From contig JAQVDP010000009.1 in the NCBI GenBank assembly GCA_028698335.1, positions 124,001-188,000 of the forward strand: DNA of 64,000 nucleotides. Direction: 5' to 3'. Positions 17,533-28,408 of this stretch are shown here, piece by piece (position 1 is the first letter of the stretch; each line of letters starts with the position of its first letter). The translations under genes were made by a program, and so were the position numbers. This DNA comes from Nevskiales bacterium (GTDB lineage Bacteria; Pseudomonadota; Gammaproteobacteria; Nevskiales; Nevskiaceae). A model generated the notes under the pieces. That model was given only the letters and a program-made list of their open reading frames with translations, did not search any database and had not been told where the DNA came from.

Positions 17533-20346
17533 GTGACGCAGGCGCAGGAACAGCAATCAGCAGACTTCGAAACCTTGCCGTCGATGGTGCCGGCCGAGCT
17601 GTTCGACTGCCTGGCCGCCGCAGTGCCGGATCCCGCGGATCCCGCGGCCGTGCCGCTGGTGCTGTGCACCAGCCGCCGTCTGGCGCAGCAGCTCCACGCG
17701 CGCTACGCGCGCTACCAGATCGGACGCGGCGTCGCGGCGTGGCCGACGCCCGAGATCCAGACACCCGAGAGCTACCTGCAGACGGTGGAGGAACAGCTGC
17801 GCCAGCGGTTGCGGATCGCCGGTGAATCCCCCGTGCTGCCGTTGACGGAGCACGAGACCGACCTGGTCTGGCGACTGGTGCTGTCGGAGGCGCCGTCGGA
17901 GCCCACGCTGTTGCGAGAGGCCGAGGCCGCGCAGCTGGCGGCGCAGGCCTGGCGGCTGTGCCTCGACTACGATCTCCCGATGCCCCTGCCGGCGACCGGC
18001 GCCGACGTCGAGCGTTTCAACGCCTGGGCCGAGGCCTATCGTGGACGGTGCCGGCGCCTGGGCCGGCCGGATCCGGCGGACGCGCGCGCCGGCCTGCTGG
18101 CGACGCTGGCCGCCGGCGACGTTCCGGCGCCGCGGCAGGTGGTTCTCGCCGGCTTCGACCGCCCGCCGCCGTGGCAGGCACGCCTGTGGGGTGCGCTGCG
18201 GGACCGGGGCGCAAGCGTCCATGTCCTGTTCGACGACGCGCCGGCAGCGGCGCCGCGGACCTGCTGCGCGCCGAGCGCGGAACAGGAGCTGCGCGCCGCC
18301 GCACGCTGGGTCCGGGCGCGGGCCGAGCGCGATCCGGCCCTGCGCATCGGCGTGGTCGTGCCGGACCTCGGGTCGCGACGGGCCGACGTGTTGCGCGTCT
18401 TCGATCAGGAACTCTGCCCGCAGCTCGACGCACTCGGCGCTGGCCGCGGCCAGCGGCCCTACAACCTCAGCCTCGGCATGCCGCTGACCGATTACGGCCT
18501 GCCGCAGTGCGCCCTGCAGCTGTTGCGACTCTGCGTCGACGGTCTCGATCTGGCGGCGGCCGGCAGCCTGCTCTGCGCGCGCTACTGGGGTGCCAGCGAG
18601 CCCGAATGGCTGGACCGCGCCGACCTCGACCGGCGCTTGCGCGAGGAGGGGCATCTGCATGTCGACCTCGGCGTGCTGCAGCGCATCGCCGCCTATGCCG
18701 CCGACGCGACCGACGACGCGCGGCCGCTGTTGCAGCGTCTGCGCGCGCTGGCGTCGCTGCGGCCGCAGCATCGTCGCCAGACGCCGGCCGAATGGGCCGA
18801 GACGTTCAGCGACTGGCTGGACCGTGCCGGCTGGCCGGGTCCGCGTGCGCTCGACAGCGTCGACTACCAACTGCACGAGGCCTGGCGGGAAGTGCTGGCC
18901 CGGTTCGCGGCGCTGGGCGGTCTGCTCGGCAGCATTCCGGCGTCGGCCGCCTGGCATCAGCTGCGCCTGCTCGCACAGCGCCGGGTGTTCCAGCCGCAGA
19001 CGCCGGAGGTGCCGATCCAGGTGCTCGGCGCGCTGGAGGCGCAGGGGCTGACCTTCGACGCACTGTGGGTCGCCGGGCTCGACGACGAGCACTGGCCGCC
19101 GGGCGGGCGCCCCAATCCCTTCATTCCGTTCGAGCTGCAGCGTCGTCACGGCCTGCCGCACGCCTCGACCGCGCACGAGCTGGCGTGGGCGGAGCGCATG
19201 ACCGGGCGCTGGTGCGGGGCCGCGCCCGAGGTCGTGTTCAGCTGGGCGTCGACCGATGGCGACCGTCCGCTGGCGCCGAGCCCGTTGCTGCGGGCGCACG
19301 CCGAGGCCGTGACCGGGCAGGCGCCGTCGCCGCTGGCGCCGCTGTGGCATGCGGCCCATGCGCAGGCCCGGATCGAGGTGCTGGCGGACGCCTATGCGCC
19401 GCCGCCGCGGGACGATCGCCCGGTTCCGGGCGGCGCACGCCTGCTCGGCGATCAGGCGCGTTGTCCGTTCCGCGCCTTCGCCACCCACCGGCTCGGTGCG
19501 CGCGCGCTGGAGCAGCCCGGCTACGGGCTGTCCGCGATCGATCGCGGAGAGCTGGTGCACCGCTGCCTCGAGACGCTCTGGCGGTCGCTGCGCGACCAGG
19601 CGGCGCTGTGCGCGCTCGATGACGACGAACTCGCGGCCCGCGTCGCGGCGACCGTCGATGCCGAGCTGGCGCGCCTGCAGCGACAGGCCCCGCAGCGGTT
19701 GACGCCGGCGCTGCTGGAACTGGAAACCGGACGCCTGCGGACGCTGCTGCTGCAGTGGTTCGCGCTGGAGCGGGAACGGCCGCCGTTCGCGGTCGAGCTG
19801 CTCGAAGGAACGCCGCCGCAGGCCGAGGGCGGGGCGCGGGGGGACGATCAGCTGGTGTCCTTCGGGGGACTGCGTCTGCGCCTGCGGCCGGATCGCGTCG
19901 ACCGGCTGGGCGACGGCGACGAGCTGGTGATCGACTACAAGACCGGCGCGAAGCGCCCGCTGCCCTGGCACGACGGGCGGCCCGAGGAACCGCAGCTGCT
20001 GATCTACGCGCTGACCCGGCCGCAGACGGTCGGCGTCGCCTACGCGCGTCTGCGCCAGGGCAGCGTCGGATTCGACGGCATCGCCGACGACGGCGAGCGC
20101 ATCGACGGGGTCAAGGGCTACACCCAGCTCAGGGAGACCCGCGACGCGAGCAGCTGGGGCGGGCTGATGGGGCGCTGGCGCGGGGAGCTGACGACGCTTG
20201 CCGACGAGGTCCGCCGCGGCCTGGCCGGGGTGACCCCCAAGCATCCGCGCCAGTCCTGCCGCGATTGCAGCCTGCATGCGCTGTGCCGGATCCACGAGGC
20301 CCGCCCGGATGCCGCGTTCGACGACGCGCCGGAGGATCTCGCATGA
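17533..20346 (+). CDS. AddB-like PD-(D/E)XK nuclease, probable DNA repair protein
   Basis: 937 residues from a GTG. It matches the family called probable DNA repair protein that pairs with an AddA/RecB-like helicase. An inactivated-helicase-like N-terminal region has no clear Walker A motif. The C-terminal third carries the nuclease: RCPFRAFATHRLGARALE, then LRLRPDRVDRL and ELVIDYKTG (catalytic Asp/Lys). Cysteines in CPFRAF and in CRDCSLHALC near the C-terminus resemble the four-Cys iron-sulfur staple of AddB nucleases. It overlaps the next gene by ATGA, indicating one complex acting on DNA double-strand ends. The family is uncharacterised biochemically, so the exact activity is inference. 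Confidence 0.82.
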   Translation: MTQAQEQQSADFETLPSMVPAELFDCLAAAVPDPADPAAVPLVLCTSRRLAQQLHARYARYQIGRGVAAWPTPEIQTPESYLQTVEEQLRQRLRIAGESPVLPLTEHETDLVWRLVLSEAPSEPTLLREAEAAQLAAQAWRLCLDYDLPMPLPATGADVERFNAWAEAYRGRCRRLGRPDPADARAGLLATLAAGDVPAPRQVVLAGFDRPPPWQARLWGALRDRGASVHVLFDDAPAAAPRTCCAPSAEQELRAAARWVRARAERDPALRIGVVVPDLGSRRADVLRVFDQELCPQLDALGAGRGQRPYNLSLGMPLTDYGLPQCALQLLRLCVDGLDLAAAGSLLCARYWGASEPEWLDRADLDRRLREEGHLHVDLGVLQRIAAYAADATDDARPLLQRLRALASLRPQHRRQTPAEWAETFSDWLDRAGWPGPRALDSVDYQLHEAWREVLARFAALGGLLGSIPASAAWHQLRLLAQRRVFQPQTPEVPIQVLGALEAQGLTFDALWVAGLDDEHWPPGGRPNPFIPFELQRRHGLPHASTAHELAWAERMTGRWCGAAPEVVFSWASTDGDRPLAPSPLLRAHAEAVTGQAPSPLAPLWHAAHAQARIEVLADAYAPPPRDDRPVPGGARLLGDQARCPFRAFATHRLGARALEQPGYGLSAIDRGELVHRCLETLWRSLRDQAALCALDDDELAARVAATVDAELARLQRQAPQRLTPALLELETGRLRTLLLQWFALERERPPFAVELLEGTPPQAEGGARGDDQLVSFGGLRLRLRPDRVDRLGDGDELVIDYKTGAKRPLPWHDGRPEEPQLLIYALTRPQTVGVAYARLRQGSVGFDGIADDGERIDGVKGYTQLRETRDASSWGGLMGRWRGELTTLADEVRRGLAGVTPKHPRQSCRDCSLHALCRIHEARPDAAFDDAPEDLA

Positions 20347-23300
20347 GCGGCGCCGACCAGAACGTGATTGCCGACGCCGCCGAACGCAGCGCGGCGCTGG
20401 ATCCCGGGCGCAGCTTCATCGTCCAGGCCCCCGCCGGATCGGGCAAGACCGAGCTGTTGACCCAGCGCCTGCTGGTGCTGCTGTCCACGGTCGACGAGCC
20501 CGAGGAAGTCGTGGCGATGACCTTCACCCGCAAGGCGGCGGCGGAGATGCGGCATCGCGTGTTCGCGGCAATCAACCGGGCCCGCGACGACGTCCCGCCG
20601 GACTCGGCGCATGCGCGCAGGACCTGGTCGCTGGCGCGGACGGTGCTGGAACATTCGCGCCGGCGGGGCTGGCGCCTGGAGGACACGCCGCAGCGCCTGC
20701 GCATCGTCACCATCGACTCGCTGTGCGCGCAGATCACCCAGCAGTCGCCGCTGAGCTCCGGCTTCGGCGGCCCGGTCGGCGTCACCGAATTCGCCGGGCC
20801 GCTGTACCGCGACGCGGCGCGCGCGGTGCTCGATCTCCTGGAAGGGCCGGAGCACATGGCCGCGCCGGTGCGCCGGGTGCTGCGCCACTTCGACAACCGC
20901 ACCGGGCTGCTCGAACAGCAGCTCGCCGATCTGCTCGCGCGCCGCGACCAGTGGCTGCCGCTGGTCACCCGCGAGCACCGTGCGCATCATTCCCGCGCGG
21001 TACTCGAGGCGACCCTGCAGTGGGTGATCGCCGATGCGCTGCAGCGCGCGGCGCAGGCGGTCCCGCCGGAGCTGCGCGCCCGGTGGTGCGAATCCGCCGC
21101 CTACGCCGCGCTGCATGTCGCGCCGGACGAACCGGAGCACCCGCTGCAGCAGGTCCGCGTCGGCGGCTGGCCGGCGGCAACGGGCGATGCCCTGGCGCAA
21201 TGGCTGGCGCTGCTGGAGCTGGTGCTGAGCAAGGACGGCGGCTGGCGCAAGCGCGTCGATACCCGGCTCGGCTTCCCGGCGGGCACGGGCGAGACCAAGG
21301 CCGAGGCGCAGGCACACAAGGCCGCGCACCAGGATCTGATCGCGGCGCTTGCCGAGGTGCCGGGGCTCGCCGAGCGCCTGCAGCAGCTGCGCGGCCTGCC
21401 GGCGCCGGTTTACGGCGATGCGCAGTGGGAGGTGCTCGAAGCGCTGCTCGACACCCTGCTGCTCGCCGCGGCGCAGCTGCGCGTGGTGTTCGCCGCGCGC
21501 GGCGAGGTGGACTTCACCGAGATCGCGCAGCAGGCGGTGGCCGCGCTGGGCGACGCCGAGGCGCCCAGCGAGCTGGCGCTGCGCCTGGACTATCGGGTGC
21601 GCCATCTGCTGGTCGACGAATTCCAGGACACCTCGAAAGGGCAGTGGCAGTTGCTGGAACGCCTGACCGGCGGCTGGAGCGATGGCGACGGCCGGACCCT
21701 GTTCGTCGTCGGCGATCCGATGCAGAGCATCTATCGCTTCCGCGAGGCCGACGTCGGCCTGTACCTGCGGGCCTGGCGCGACGGCATCGGACAGCTGCGA
21801 CTGCATCCGCTGCAGTTGCGCTGCAATTTCCGCTCCGACGGCGCGGTGGTCGACTGGGTCAACGCGGCGTTCGCGCAGGTGTTGCCGCCGCAAGCCGATC
21901 TCAATCGCAGCGCGGTGCCGTACAGCACGGCGATCGCGACGCATGCGGCGACCGCGGACGGTGGTGTCGAGGTGCATCCATTGATCGACGACGGCAGTGT
22001 CGACGGCGCGACGATCGAGGCGGAGCGGGTGGTCGGGCTGGTCCGCGCGGCGCGGCGCGAACGGCCGGACGACAGCATCGCGGTGCTGGTGCGCAGCCGC
22101 GGCCATCTGGCCGGGATCGCCCCGCGCTTGCGCGAGGCCGGCATCGCCTATCGTGCGGTCGACATCGAAAGCCTCTCCGAGCGGCCGGTGATCGAGGATT
22201 TGCGGGCGCTGACCTGGGCGCTGCTGCATCCGATGGACCGGACCGCCTGGCTGGCGGTGCTGCGCGCGCCGTGGTGCGGACTCAGGCTCGCGGATCTGTA
22301 CGCGCTGGCCGACGAACTGCCCGCGTCCCGGTCGCTGTTGTCGGCACTGCGCGACCCGCAACGCCGGCAACGGCTCGGCGCCGACGGGCGCGAGCGACTG
22401 GCGCGCACGATGGCGGTGATCGACGCCGCACTGGCGGAGCAGGGGCGCCGGCCGCTGCGACGCTGGATCGAGGCCACCTGGGTCGCGCTCGGCGGTCCGG
22501 CCTGCGTCGACACGCCGGCGGCGCTGGCCGACGCCGCGGTGTTCTTCGAATGCCTGCAGGATCTGGCGCCGGGCGCGCAGCTCGACGACTTCGACCAGCT
22601 CGATCTGGCGCTGGCGCAGCTCAAGGCCAGCCCCGACCCGGCCGCCGACGAGCGCGTCAGCCTGATGACGATCCACAAGTCCAAGGGGCTGGAGTTCGAT
22701 ACCGTCATCGTGCCGGGGCTCGGCCGCGGCACCCGCAGCGACGACCACCCGCTGATCGCCTGGGCGCAGCTGACCGACGCCGGCAGCGCGGGGCAGCTGC
22801 TGATCGCGCCGGTGCACGCCACCGGTGACGAGCGCGATCCGAGCTTCGACTTCGTGCGCGCGCTCGACGCGGAGAAGCAGCGCTACGAGGATGCGCGCCT
22901 GCTGTACGTGGCGTCGACGCGTGCGCGCCGCAAGCTGCACCTGTTCGGCGAGGTCAAGGCCCAGACCGACGCCGACGGCGCGCCGGCGGGGGTGCGGCCG
23001 CCGACGGCGCGCAGCCTGCTGGCGCGGTTGTGGCCGGCGGTGCAGGCGAGCTTCGAGGCCGCACCGGTCGGCGCGGGAAGCGGGTCGGAGCCGGCGGCGG
23101 ATGCCGCCGGCGCGAACGGCGCCGCGCGGGTGCCGCCGCTGCTGCGGCGCCTGGGCGCATATGCGCCGCCCGAGGCGGCGCCCGGCCTGCCGCTGGTCGA
23201 GATGGCGCTGGCGCTGCCGGACGCGCCGCTGCGTTTCGACTGGGCCGGCGAGGTGGCGCGCAGCGTCGGCGTGGTCTTCCACCGCTGGGTCCAGTACATC

Positions 23301-23804
23301 GCGCGGGACGATCTGCAGGCCTGGCCGGCGTCGCGCTGCGCGGCCTTGCGGGACGTGATTCGCGAGGAGCTGCGCGGCGACGGGGTGCCCGAGACGCGTG
23401 CGGACGAGGCGGCCGGGCGCGTGGTGACGGCGCTGACCAACACCCTTGCCGATGCGCGCGGCCGCTGGCTGCTCGACCGGCGCGCTGCAGGGGCCGCCAG
23501 CGAGTATGCGGTGACCGCGGTGTTCGACGGAGTGCCGCGACGGCTGGTGATCGACCGCAGTTTCGTCGACGCGGAGGGCCAGCGCTGGATCGTCGACTTC
23601 AAGACCAGCCGCCACGAGGGCGGTGATCCGGCCGGCTTCGTCGCCCGGGAGTTGCAGCGTTACCGGGGGCAGCTGGCGGGCTACTGCAGGGCGCTGCGGG
23701 CGATGGAGGCGCGCCCGGTCAGGGCCGCCCTGTATCTGCCGCTGATCGACGATCCGGCGCTGCGCTGGGTCGAGCTGCCGGCCGGGGGGGACGAGAGCGC
23801 ATAA
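20343..23804 (+). CDS. AddA/RecB-like UvrD helicase-nuclease
   Basis: 1153 residues. Superfamily 1 helicase with Walker A QAPAGSGKTELLTQR (about residue 30), motif Ia VAMTFTRKAAAEMR, motif II LLVDEFQDTSKGQW, motif III VVGDPMQSIYRFREAD, motif V LMTIHKSKGLEFDTVIVPG and motif VI LLYVASTRARRKLHLFGE. The C-terminus has a PD-(D/E)XK nuclease: VIDRSFVDAEGQRWIVDFKTS. This is AddA-type layout; with the overlapping upstream nuclease it should resect or repair double-strand breaks. Coupled translation (ATGA) implies equal stoichiometry. No recombination hotspot or inhibitor gene is seen nearby. Confidence 0.88.
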   Translation: MSGADQNVIADAAERSAALDPGRSFIVQAPAGSGKTELLTQRLLVLLSTVDEPEEVVAMTFTRKAAAEMRHRVFAAINRARDDVPPDSAHARRTWSLARTVLEHSRRRGWRLEDTPQRLRIVTIDSLCAQITQQSPLSSGFGGPVGVTEFAGPLYRDAARAVLDLLEGPEHMAAPVRRVLRHFDNRTGLLEQQLADLLARRDQWLPLVTREHRAHHSRAVLEATLQWVIADALQRAAQAVPPELRARWCESAAYAALHVAPDEPEHPLQQVRVGGWPAATGDALAQWLALLELVLSKDGGWRKRVDTRLGFPAGTGETKAEAQAHKAAHQDLIAALAEVPGLAERLQQLRGLPAPVYGDAQWEVLEALLDTLLLAAAQLRVVFAARGEVDFTEIAQQAVAALGDAEAPSELALRLDYRVRHLLVDEFQDTSKGQWQLLERLTGGWSDGDGRTLFVVGDPMQSIYRFREADVGLYLRAWRDGIGQLRLHPLQLRCNFRSDGAVVDWVNAAFAQVLPPQADLNRSAVPYSTAIATHAATADGGVEVHPLIDDGSVDGATIEAERVVGLVRAARRERPDDSIAVLVRSRGHLAGIAPRLREAGIAYRAVDIESLSERPVIEDLRALTWALLHPMDRTAWLAVLRAPWCGLRLADLYALADELPASRSLLSALRDPQRRQRLGADGRERLARTMAVIDAALAEQGRRPLRRWIEATWVALGGPACVDTPAALADAAVFFECLQDLAPGAQLDDFDQLDLALAQLKASPDPAADERVSLMTIHKSKGLEFDTVIVPGLGRGTRSDDHPLIAWAQLTDAGSAGQLLIAPVHATGDERDPSFDFVRALDAEKQRYEDARLLYVASTRARRKLHLFGEVKAQTDADGAPAGVRPPTARSLLARLWPAVQASFEAAPVGAGSGSEPAADAAGANGAARVPPLLRRLGAYAPPEAAPGLPLVEMALALPDAPLRFDWAGEVARSVGVVFHRWVQYIARDDLQAWPASRCAALRDVIREELRGDGVPETRADEAAGRVVTALTNTLADARGRWLLDRRAAGAASEYAVTAVFDGVPRRLVIDRSFVDAEGQRWIVDFKTSRHEGGDPAGFVARELQRYRGQLAGYCRALRAMEARPVRAALYLPLIDDPALRWVELPAGGDESA

Positions 23805-23838
23805 AAAACGCGCCGCCGAAAGAATCGGCAGCGCGTTG
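23803..23838 (-). terminator. Terminator for fdxA (minus strand), also downstream of the helicase gene
   Basis: AACGCG(C)CGCCGA and TCGGC(A)GCGCGTT form an imperfect stem with a 5-nt loop. On the minus strand it is followed by six T residues, a good intrinsic terminator for the ferredoxin gene. Confidence 0.75.
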
Positions 23839-23874
23839 TTGCGATCGGCGGAAACGGATCCGCCGGAAGCGGAA

Positions 23875-24198
23875 TCAGCGTTCCAGCAGCGCGAGCTTGT
23901 CGGGCTTGCCGTCCCACTCCTTGGCGTCCGGCAGCGGGTCCTTGCGCTCGGTGATCACCGGCCACTCCTTGGTGAGCGTCGCGTTGATCTCGGTGAAGTG
24001 CGCCTGGTCCTCGGGAACGTCGTCCTCGGCAAAGATCGCCTCGGCCGGGCATTCCGGCTCGCACAGGGTGCAGTCGATGCACTCCTCGGGATCGATGACC
24101 AGGAAGTTCGGACCTTCGTGGAAGCAATCGACCGGGCAGACTTCCACGCAGTCGGTGTACTTGCACTTGATGCAGTTTTCGGTAACGACGAACGTCAT
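23875..24198 (-). CDS. fdxA: 7Fe ferredoxin FdxA
   Basis: 107 residues. N-terminal motifs [18 protein letters not shown] and [12 protein letters not shown] bind one 3Fe-4S and one 4Fe-4S cluster; the Thr-Asp replacing the second Cys of the first motif gives the 3Fe site. The acidic C-terminal extension of about 40 residues ([20 protein letters not shown]) is typical of the FdxA type found across proteobacteria. It acts as a cytoplasmic low-potential electron carrier; its partner is not identifiable here. Monocistronic, with a strong terminator behind it, and facing the helicase gene tail to tail. Confidence 0.95.
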   Translation of the reverse strand: MTFVVTENCIKCKYTDCVEVCPVDCFHEGPNFLVIDPEECIDCTLCEPECPAEAIFAEDDVPEDQAHFTEINATLTKEWPVITERKDPLPDAKEWDGKPDKLALLER

Positions 24199-24329
24199 GA
24201 CGCACTCTGAATCGGGACGAATTTAAGCCGCGTATTCTAAACCATTGTTCGATCCGTCGCGGCCGGCGCGATGCGGCCGGCTCGGCGGTCGCCGGCGCCG
24301 GGTGATGCTCGCAGGTCCGTCCGCAGCCT

Positions 24330-24815
24330 TCAATCCTCCGCCTGGGGGAGGCGGATCGGCAGGCAGGTCGTGTTGATGCTCTGGCTCATCGAGATCGACG
24401 AGCTGATTTCCTGCACGCCCTCGATCTGCGAGAGCTTCTGCCAGACGAAGTGTTCGTAGTCCTCGACGCTGGGGACGATGATCTTGAGCAGGAAGTCGAC
24501 GTCTCCCATCAGCGTGTGGCACTCGATCACCGGCGGCAGTTGCGCGACGGCGTCGAGGAAGGTCGGCAGGGCGTCGCGGTTGTGGCGCGACATCTTGATG
24601 TGGGCGAACACCATGATGCCGAGCCCGACCTTGTGGTGATCGACGATCGCGACGCGCTCGCGGATCACGCCGGACTCGACCAGCTTCTGGATGCGGCGCC
24701 AGACGACGGTCTTGGACGAGGCGACGCGCTCGGCGATCTCGGCGACCGGCAGCGTCGCGTCCCGCTGCAGCAGCGCCAGGATCCGGACGTCGAGGGCATC
24801 GATGGCGGCGGTCAT
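24330..24815 (-). CDS. Lrp/AsnC-family regulator, probable controller of the bkd operon
   Basis: 161 residues: helix-turn-helix at about 5-60 (DALDVRILALLQRDATLPVA, then SSKTVVWRRIQKLVESGVI) and a RAM effector domain at about 70-150, with GDVDFLLKIIVPSVEDYEHFV and the C-terminal VQEISSSISM. It is divergent from a branched-chain amino-acid degradation operon across a 150-bp AT-rich region; in Pseudomonas the Lrp-type BkdR activates bkd genes in response to branched-chain amino acids, so the same role is inferred. Compared with global Lrp it is divergent in the C-terminus, arguing for a local regulator. Confidence 0.88.
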   Translation of the reverse strand: MTAAIDALDVRILALLQRDATLPVAEIAERVASSKTVVWRRIQKLVESGVIRERVAIVDHHKVGLGIMVFAHIKMSRHNRDALPTFLDAVAQLPPVIECHTLMGDVDFLLKIIVPSVEDYEHFVWQKLSQIEGVQEISSSISMSQSINTTCLPIRLPQAED

Positions 24816-24831
24816 ATTTCCCTGTATAACA

Positions 24832-24860
24832 AATTTTCTTGGAATAATGTTCCGAAAATT
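24832..24860. promoter_or_regulatory. Palindromic candidate operator in the Lrp-bkd divergent region
   Basis: AATTTTC-TT-GGAA then TAATG then TTCC-GAAAATT forms a nearly symmetric element, in an AT-rich island (24815-24890) that stands out from the high-GC surroundings. Lrp-family proteins bind such A/T-rich palindromes, often several per promoter. A TAGACT hexamer at 24907-24912 could be the -10 of the operon; no good -35 accompanies it, as expected for an activated promoter. Confidence 0.5.
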
Positions 24861-24965
24861 CGAGACAATGTCAAAACATAAGAACGAAATTCCACTCGGT
24901 CGCGCCTAGACTGGCTGAAAACGGCCGGCGCTCGTTCCGGCCCGCGAGTGCAGAGGAGAACCAAC

Positions 24966-26045
24966 GTGGGCGCTTTCGATTCAACCGCCTTCGACACGCA
25001 CGAAGGCGTGCACTATTTCAACGACCCCGCCACCGGACTGCGCGCGATCGTCGCGATCCATTCGACCGCGCTCGGCCCCGCCGCCGGCGGATGCCGGATG
25101 TGGAGCTATGCCAGCGACGAGGATGCGCTGACCGACGCGCTGCGCCTGTCGCGCGGCATGAGCTACAAGAACGCGGTGGCCGGGCTGCCGCTGGGCGGCG
25201 GCAAGGCGGTGATCCTGCGCGATCCGCGGCATCCGCCGACGCCGGCGCTGTTCGAGGCCTTCGGGCGCTCGGTCGAGCAGCTCGGCGGCCGCTACATCAC
25301 CGCCGAGGACGTCGGCGTCAGTGTCGGCGACATGGAGGCGGTGGCGCGCAGCACGCGCTATGTCTGCGGACTGTCCCAGCGCAACGACGGCAGCGCCGGT
25401 GGCGATCCTTCGCCGCGGACCGCGCGCGGGGTCTTCGTCGGCCTGAGGGCCGCCGTGCGGACCCGGCTCGGTCGCGAGGATCTCGACGGCCTGCGCGTCG
25501 CGGTGCAGGGGCTGGGGCATGTCGGCATGCGGCTGTGCGGGGAACTGCATGCGGCCGGGGCGCGGCTGGCGGTGGCCGATCTCGACCCCGAGGCGGTCGC
25601 CCAGGCCGGTGCGCGCTTCGGGGCCCGCGCGGTGCCGGCCGAGCGCATCCTGTTCGAGGACGTCGACGTGATCGCGCCGTGCGCGCTCGGTGCCGTGCTC
25701 AGCCAGCAGACGATCCCCCATCTCCATGCCCGGATCGTGGCCGGCGCGGCGAACAACCAGCTCGCGACCGAGGCCGACGGGGAGCGCCTGCTTGAACGCG
25801 GCATCCTCTACGCGCCGGACTACGTGATCAATGCCGGCGGCATCATCAACGCGGCGGCTGAGTACCTGCATTCGATGGACGCGGCGCAGGTCGACCGCAA
25901 GGTCGAGGCCATCGCCGACACGCTGGCGGACATCTTCGAGCGCTCGCGGGCGACCGGCGTGCCGACGCATCGCGTGGCCGACGCCATGGCGCGGCAGCGC
26001 CTCGACGCCGCGGCCGCCCGCGCGCCGCATCGGGTCGCCGCCTGA
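24966..26045 (+). CDS. Leu/Val/Phe-type amino-acid dehydrogenase (leucine dehydrogenase-like)
   Basis: 359 residues from a GTG at 24966 with AGGAG 7 nt upstream. NAD-dependent oxidative deamination of branched-chain amino acids to 2-oxoacids. The dehydrogenase signatures are GPAAGGCRMW, the Lys motif MSYKNAVAGLPLGGGKAVI, YITAEDVGVSVGDME, and the Rossmann motif VAVQGLGHVGMRLC, followed by the C-terminal IVAGAANNQLA and YVINAGGIINAAAEY. It is the first gene of the bkd operon and supplies the 2-oxoacids used by the downstream complex, which supports Leu/Val/Ile rather than Phe as substrate. Pseudomonas bkd operons lack this gene, so its inclusion is worth noting. Confidence 0.88.
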   Translation: MGAFDSTAFDTHEGVHYFNDPATGLRAIVAIHSTALGPAAGGCRMWSYASDEDALTDALRLSRGMSYKNAVAGLPLGGGKAVILRDPRHPPTPALFEAFGRSVEQLGGRYITAEDVGVSVGDMEAVARSTRYVCGLSQRNDGSAGGDPSPRTARGVFVGLRAAVRTRLGREDLDGLRVAVQGLGHVGMRLCGELHAAGARLAVADLDPEAVAQAGARFGARAVPAERILFEDVDVIAPCALGAVLSQQTIPHLHARIVAGAANNQLATEADGERLLERGILYAPDYVINAGGIINAAAEYLHSMDAAQVDRKVEAIADTLADIFERSRATGVPTHRVADAMARQRLDAAAARAPHRVAA

Positions 26046-27380
<1,335 letters not shown>

Positions 27381-27391
27381 GGGCCGCGGCG

Positions 27392-28405
27392 ATGAGCACG
27401 ATGAACATGATCCAGGCGATCAACTCCGCGCTCGATGTGATGCTCGATCGCGACGACGACGTGGTGATCTTCGGCGAGGACGTCGGGTACTTCGGCGGCG
27501 TGTTCCGCTGCACCGCGGGGCTGCAGAAGAAGTACGGCAAGACCCGCGTGTTCGATACCCCGATCGCCGAAGGCGGCATTCTCGGCACCGCGATCGGCAT
27601 GGGCGTCTATGGCCTGCGTCCGGTCGCCGAGATCCAGTTCGCCGACTACATCTATCCGGCCTTCGACCAGCTCGTGTCCGAGGCGGCGCGCCTGCGCTAC
27701 CGCTCCGGCGGCGAGTTCTGGGCGCCGATCACCGTGCGCGCGCCCTGCGGCGGCGGCATCTTCGGCGGGCAGACCCACAGCCAGTCGCCGGAAGGCGTGT
27801 TCACCCACGTCTGCGGCCTGAAGACGGTAATGCCGTCCAACCCCTACGACGCCAAGGGGCTGCTGATCGCCGCGATCGAGGACGACGATCCGGTGATCTT
27901 CTTCGAGCCCAAGCGCATCTACAACGGCCCCTTCGACGGGCATCACGACAAGCCGCTGGTGCCCTGGGCCAGGCATCCCCAGGGCGAGGTGCCGGACGGG
28001 CATTACCGGGTCGAGCTGGGCAAGGCCGCGATCGCGCGTCCGGGCAGCGAGGTCACGGTGCTCGCCTACGGCACGATGGTGCACGTCTGCCTCGCGGCGG
28101 TGGAGGAGTCGGGCATCGACGGCGAGGTGATCGACCTGCGCTCGCTGCTGCCGATCGACATCGACAGCATCGTCGAGTCGGTGAAGAAGACCGGGCGCTG
28201 CGTGATCGTGCACGAGGCGACGCGGACCAGCGGTTTCGGCGCCGAGCTGTCGGCGCAGGTGCAGGAGCATTGCTTCTATCACCTGGAAGCGCCGATCCAG
28301 CGCGTGACCGGATGGGACACGCCGTATCCGCACGCCTTCGAGTGGGAATATTTCCCGGGGCCGCAGCGCGTCACGCGCGCGCTCACCGCGGTGATGGAGG
28401 GCTGA
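27392..28405 (+). CDS. bkdA2: Branched-chain 2-oxoacid dehydrogenase E1 beta subunit
   Basis: 337 residues from the ATG at 27392. Partner of the alpha subunit in the heterotetrameric E1. Transketolase pyrimidine-binding domain with VVIFGEDVGYFGGVFRCT, FDTPIAEGGILGTAIGMG and EIQFADYIYPAFDQLVSEAA, then the C-terminal domain with VTVLAYGTMVHV and EVIDLRSLLPID. GGGIFGGQTHSQSPE is the conserved active-site-adjacent segment. Spaced 11 nt from E1 alpha and 3 nt from E2, hence cotranscribed. Assignment as branched-chain rather than acetoin or pyruvate type follows from E1 alpha and the neighbouring leucine-degradation genes. Confidence 0.94.
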   Translation: MSTMNMIQAINSALDVMLDRDDDVVIFGEDVGYFGGVFRCTAGLQKKYGKTRVFDTPIAEGGILGTAIGMGVYGLRPVAEIQFADYIYPAFDQLVSEAARLRYRSGGEFWAPITVRAPCGGGIFGGQTHSQSPEGVFTHVCGLKTVMPSNPYDAKGLLIAAIEDDDPVIFFEPKRIYNGPFDGHHDKPLVPWARHPQGEVPDGHYRVELGKAAIARPGSEVTVLAYGTMVHVCLAAVEESGIDGEVIDLRSLLPIDIDSIVESVKKTGRCVIVHEATRTSGFGAELSAQVQEHCFYHLEAPIQRVTGWDTPYPHAFEWEYFPGPQRVTRALTAVMEG

Positions 28406-28408
28406 GCG

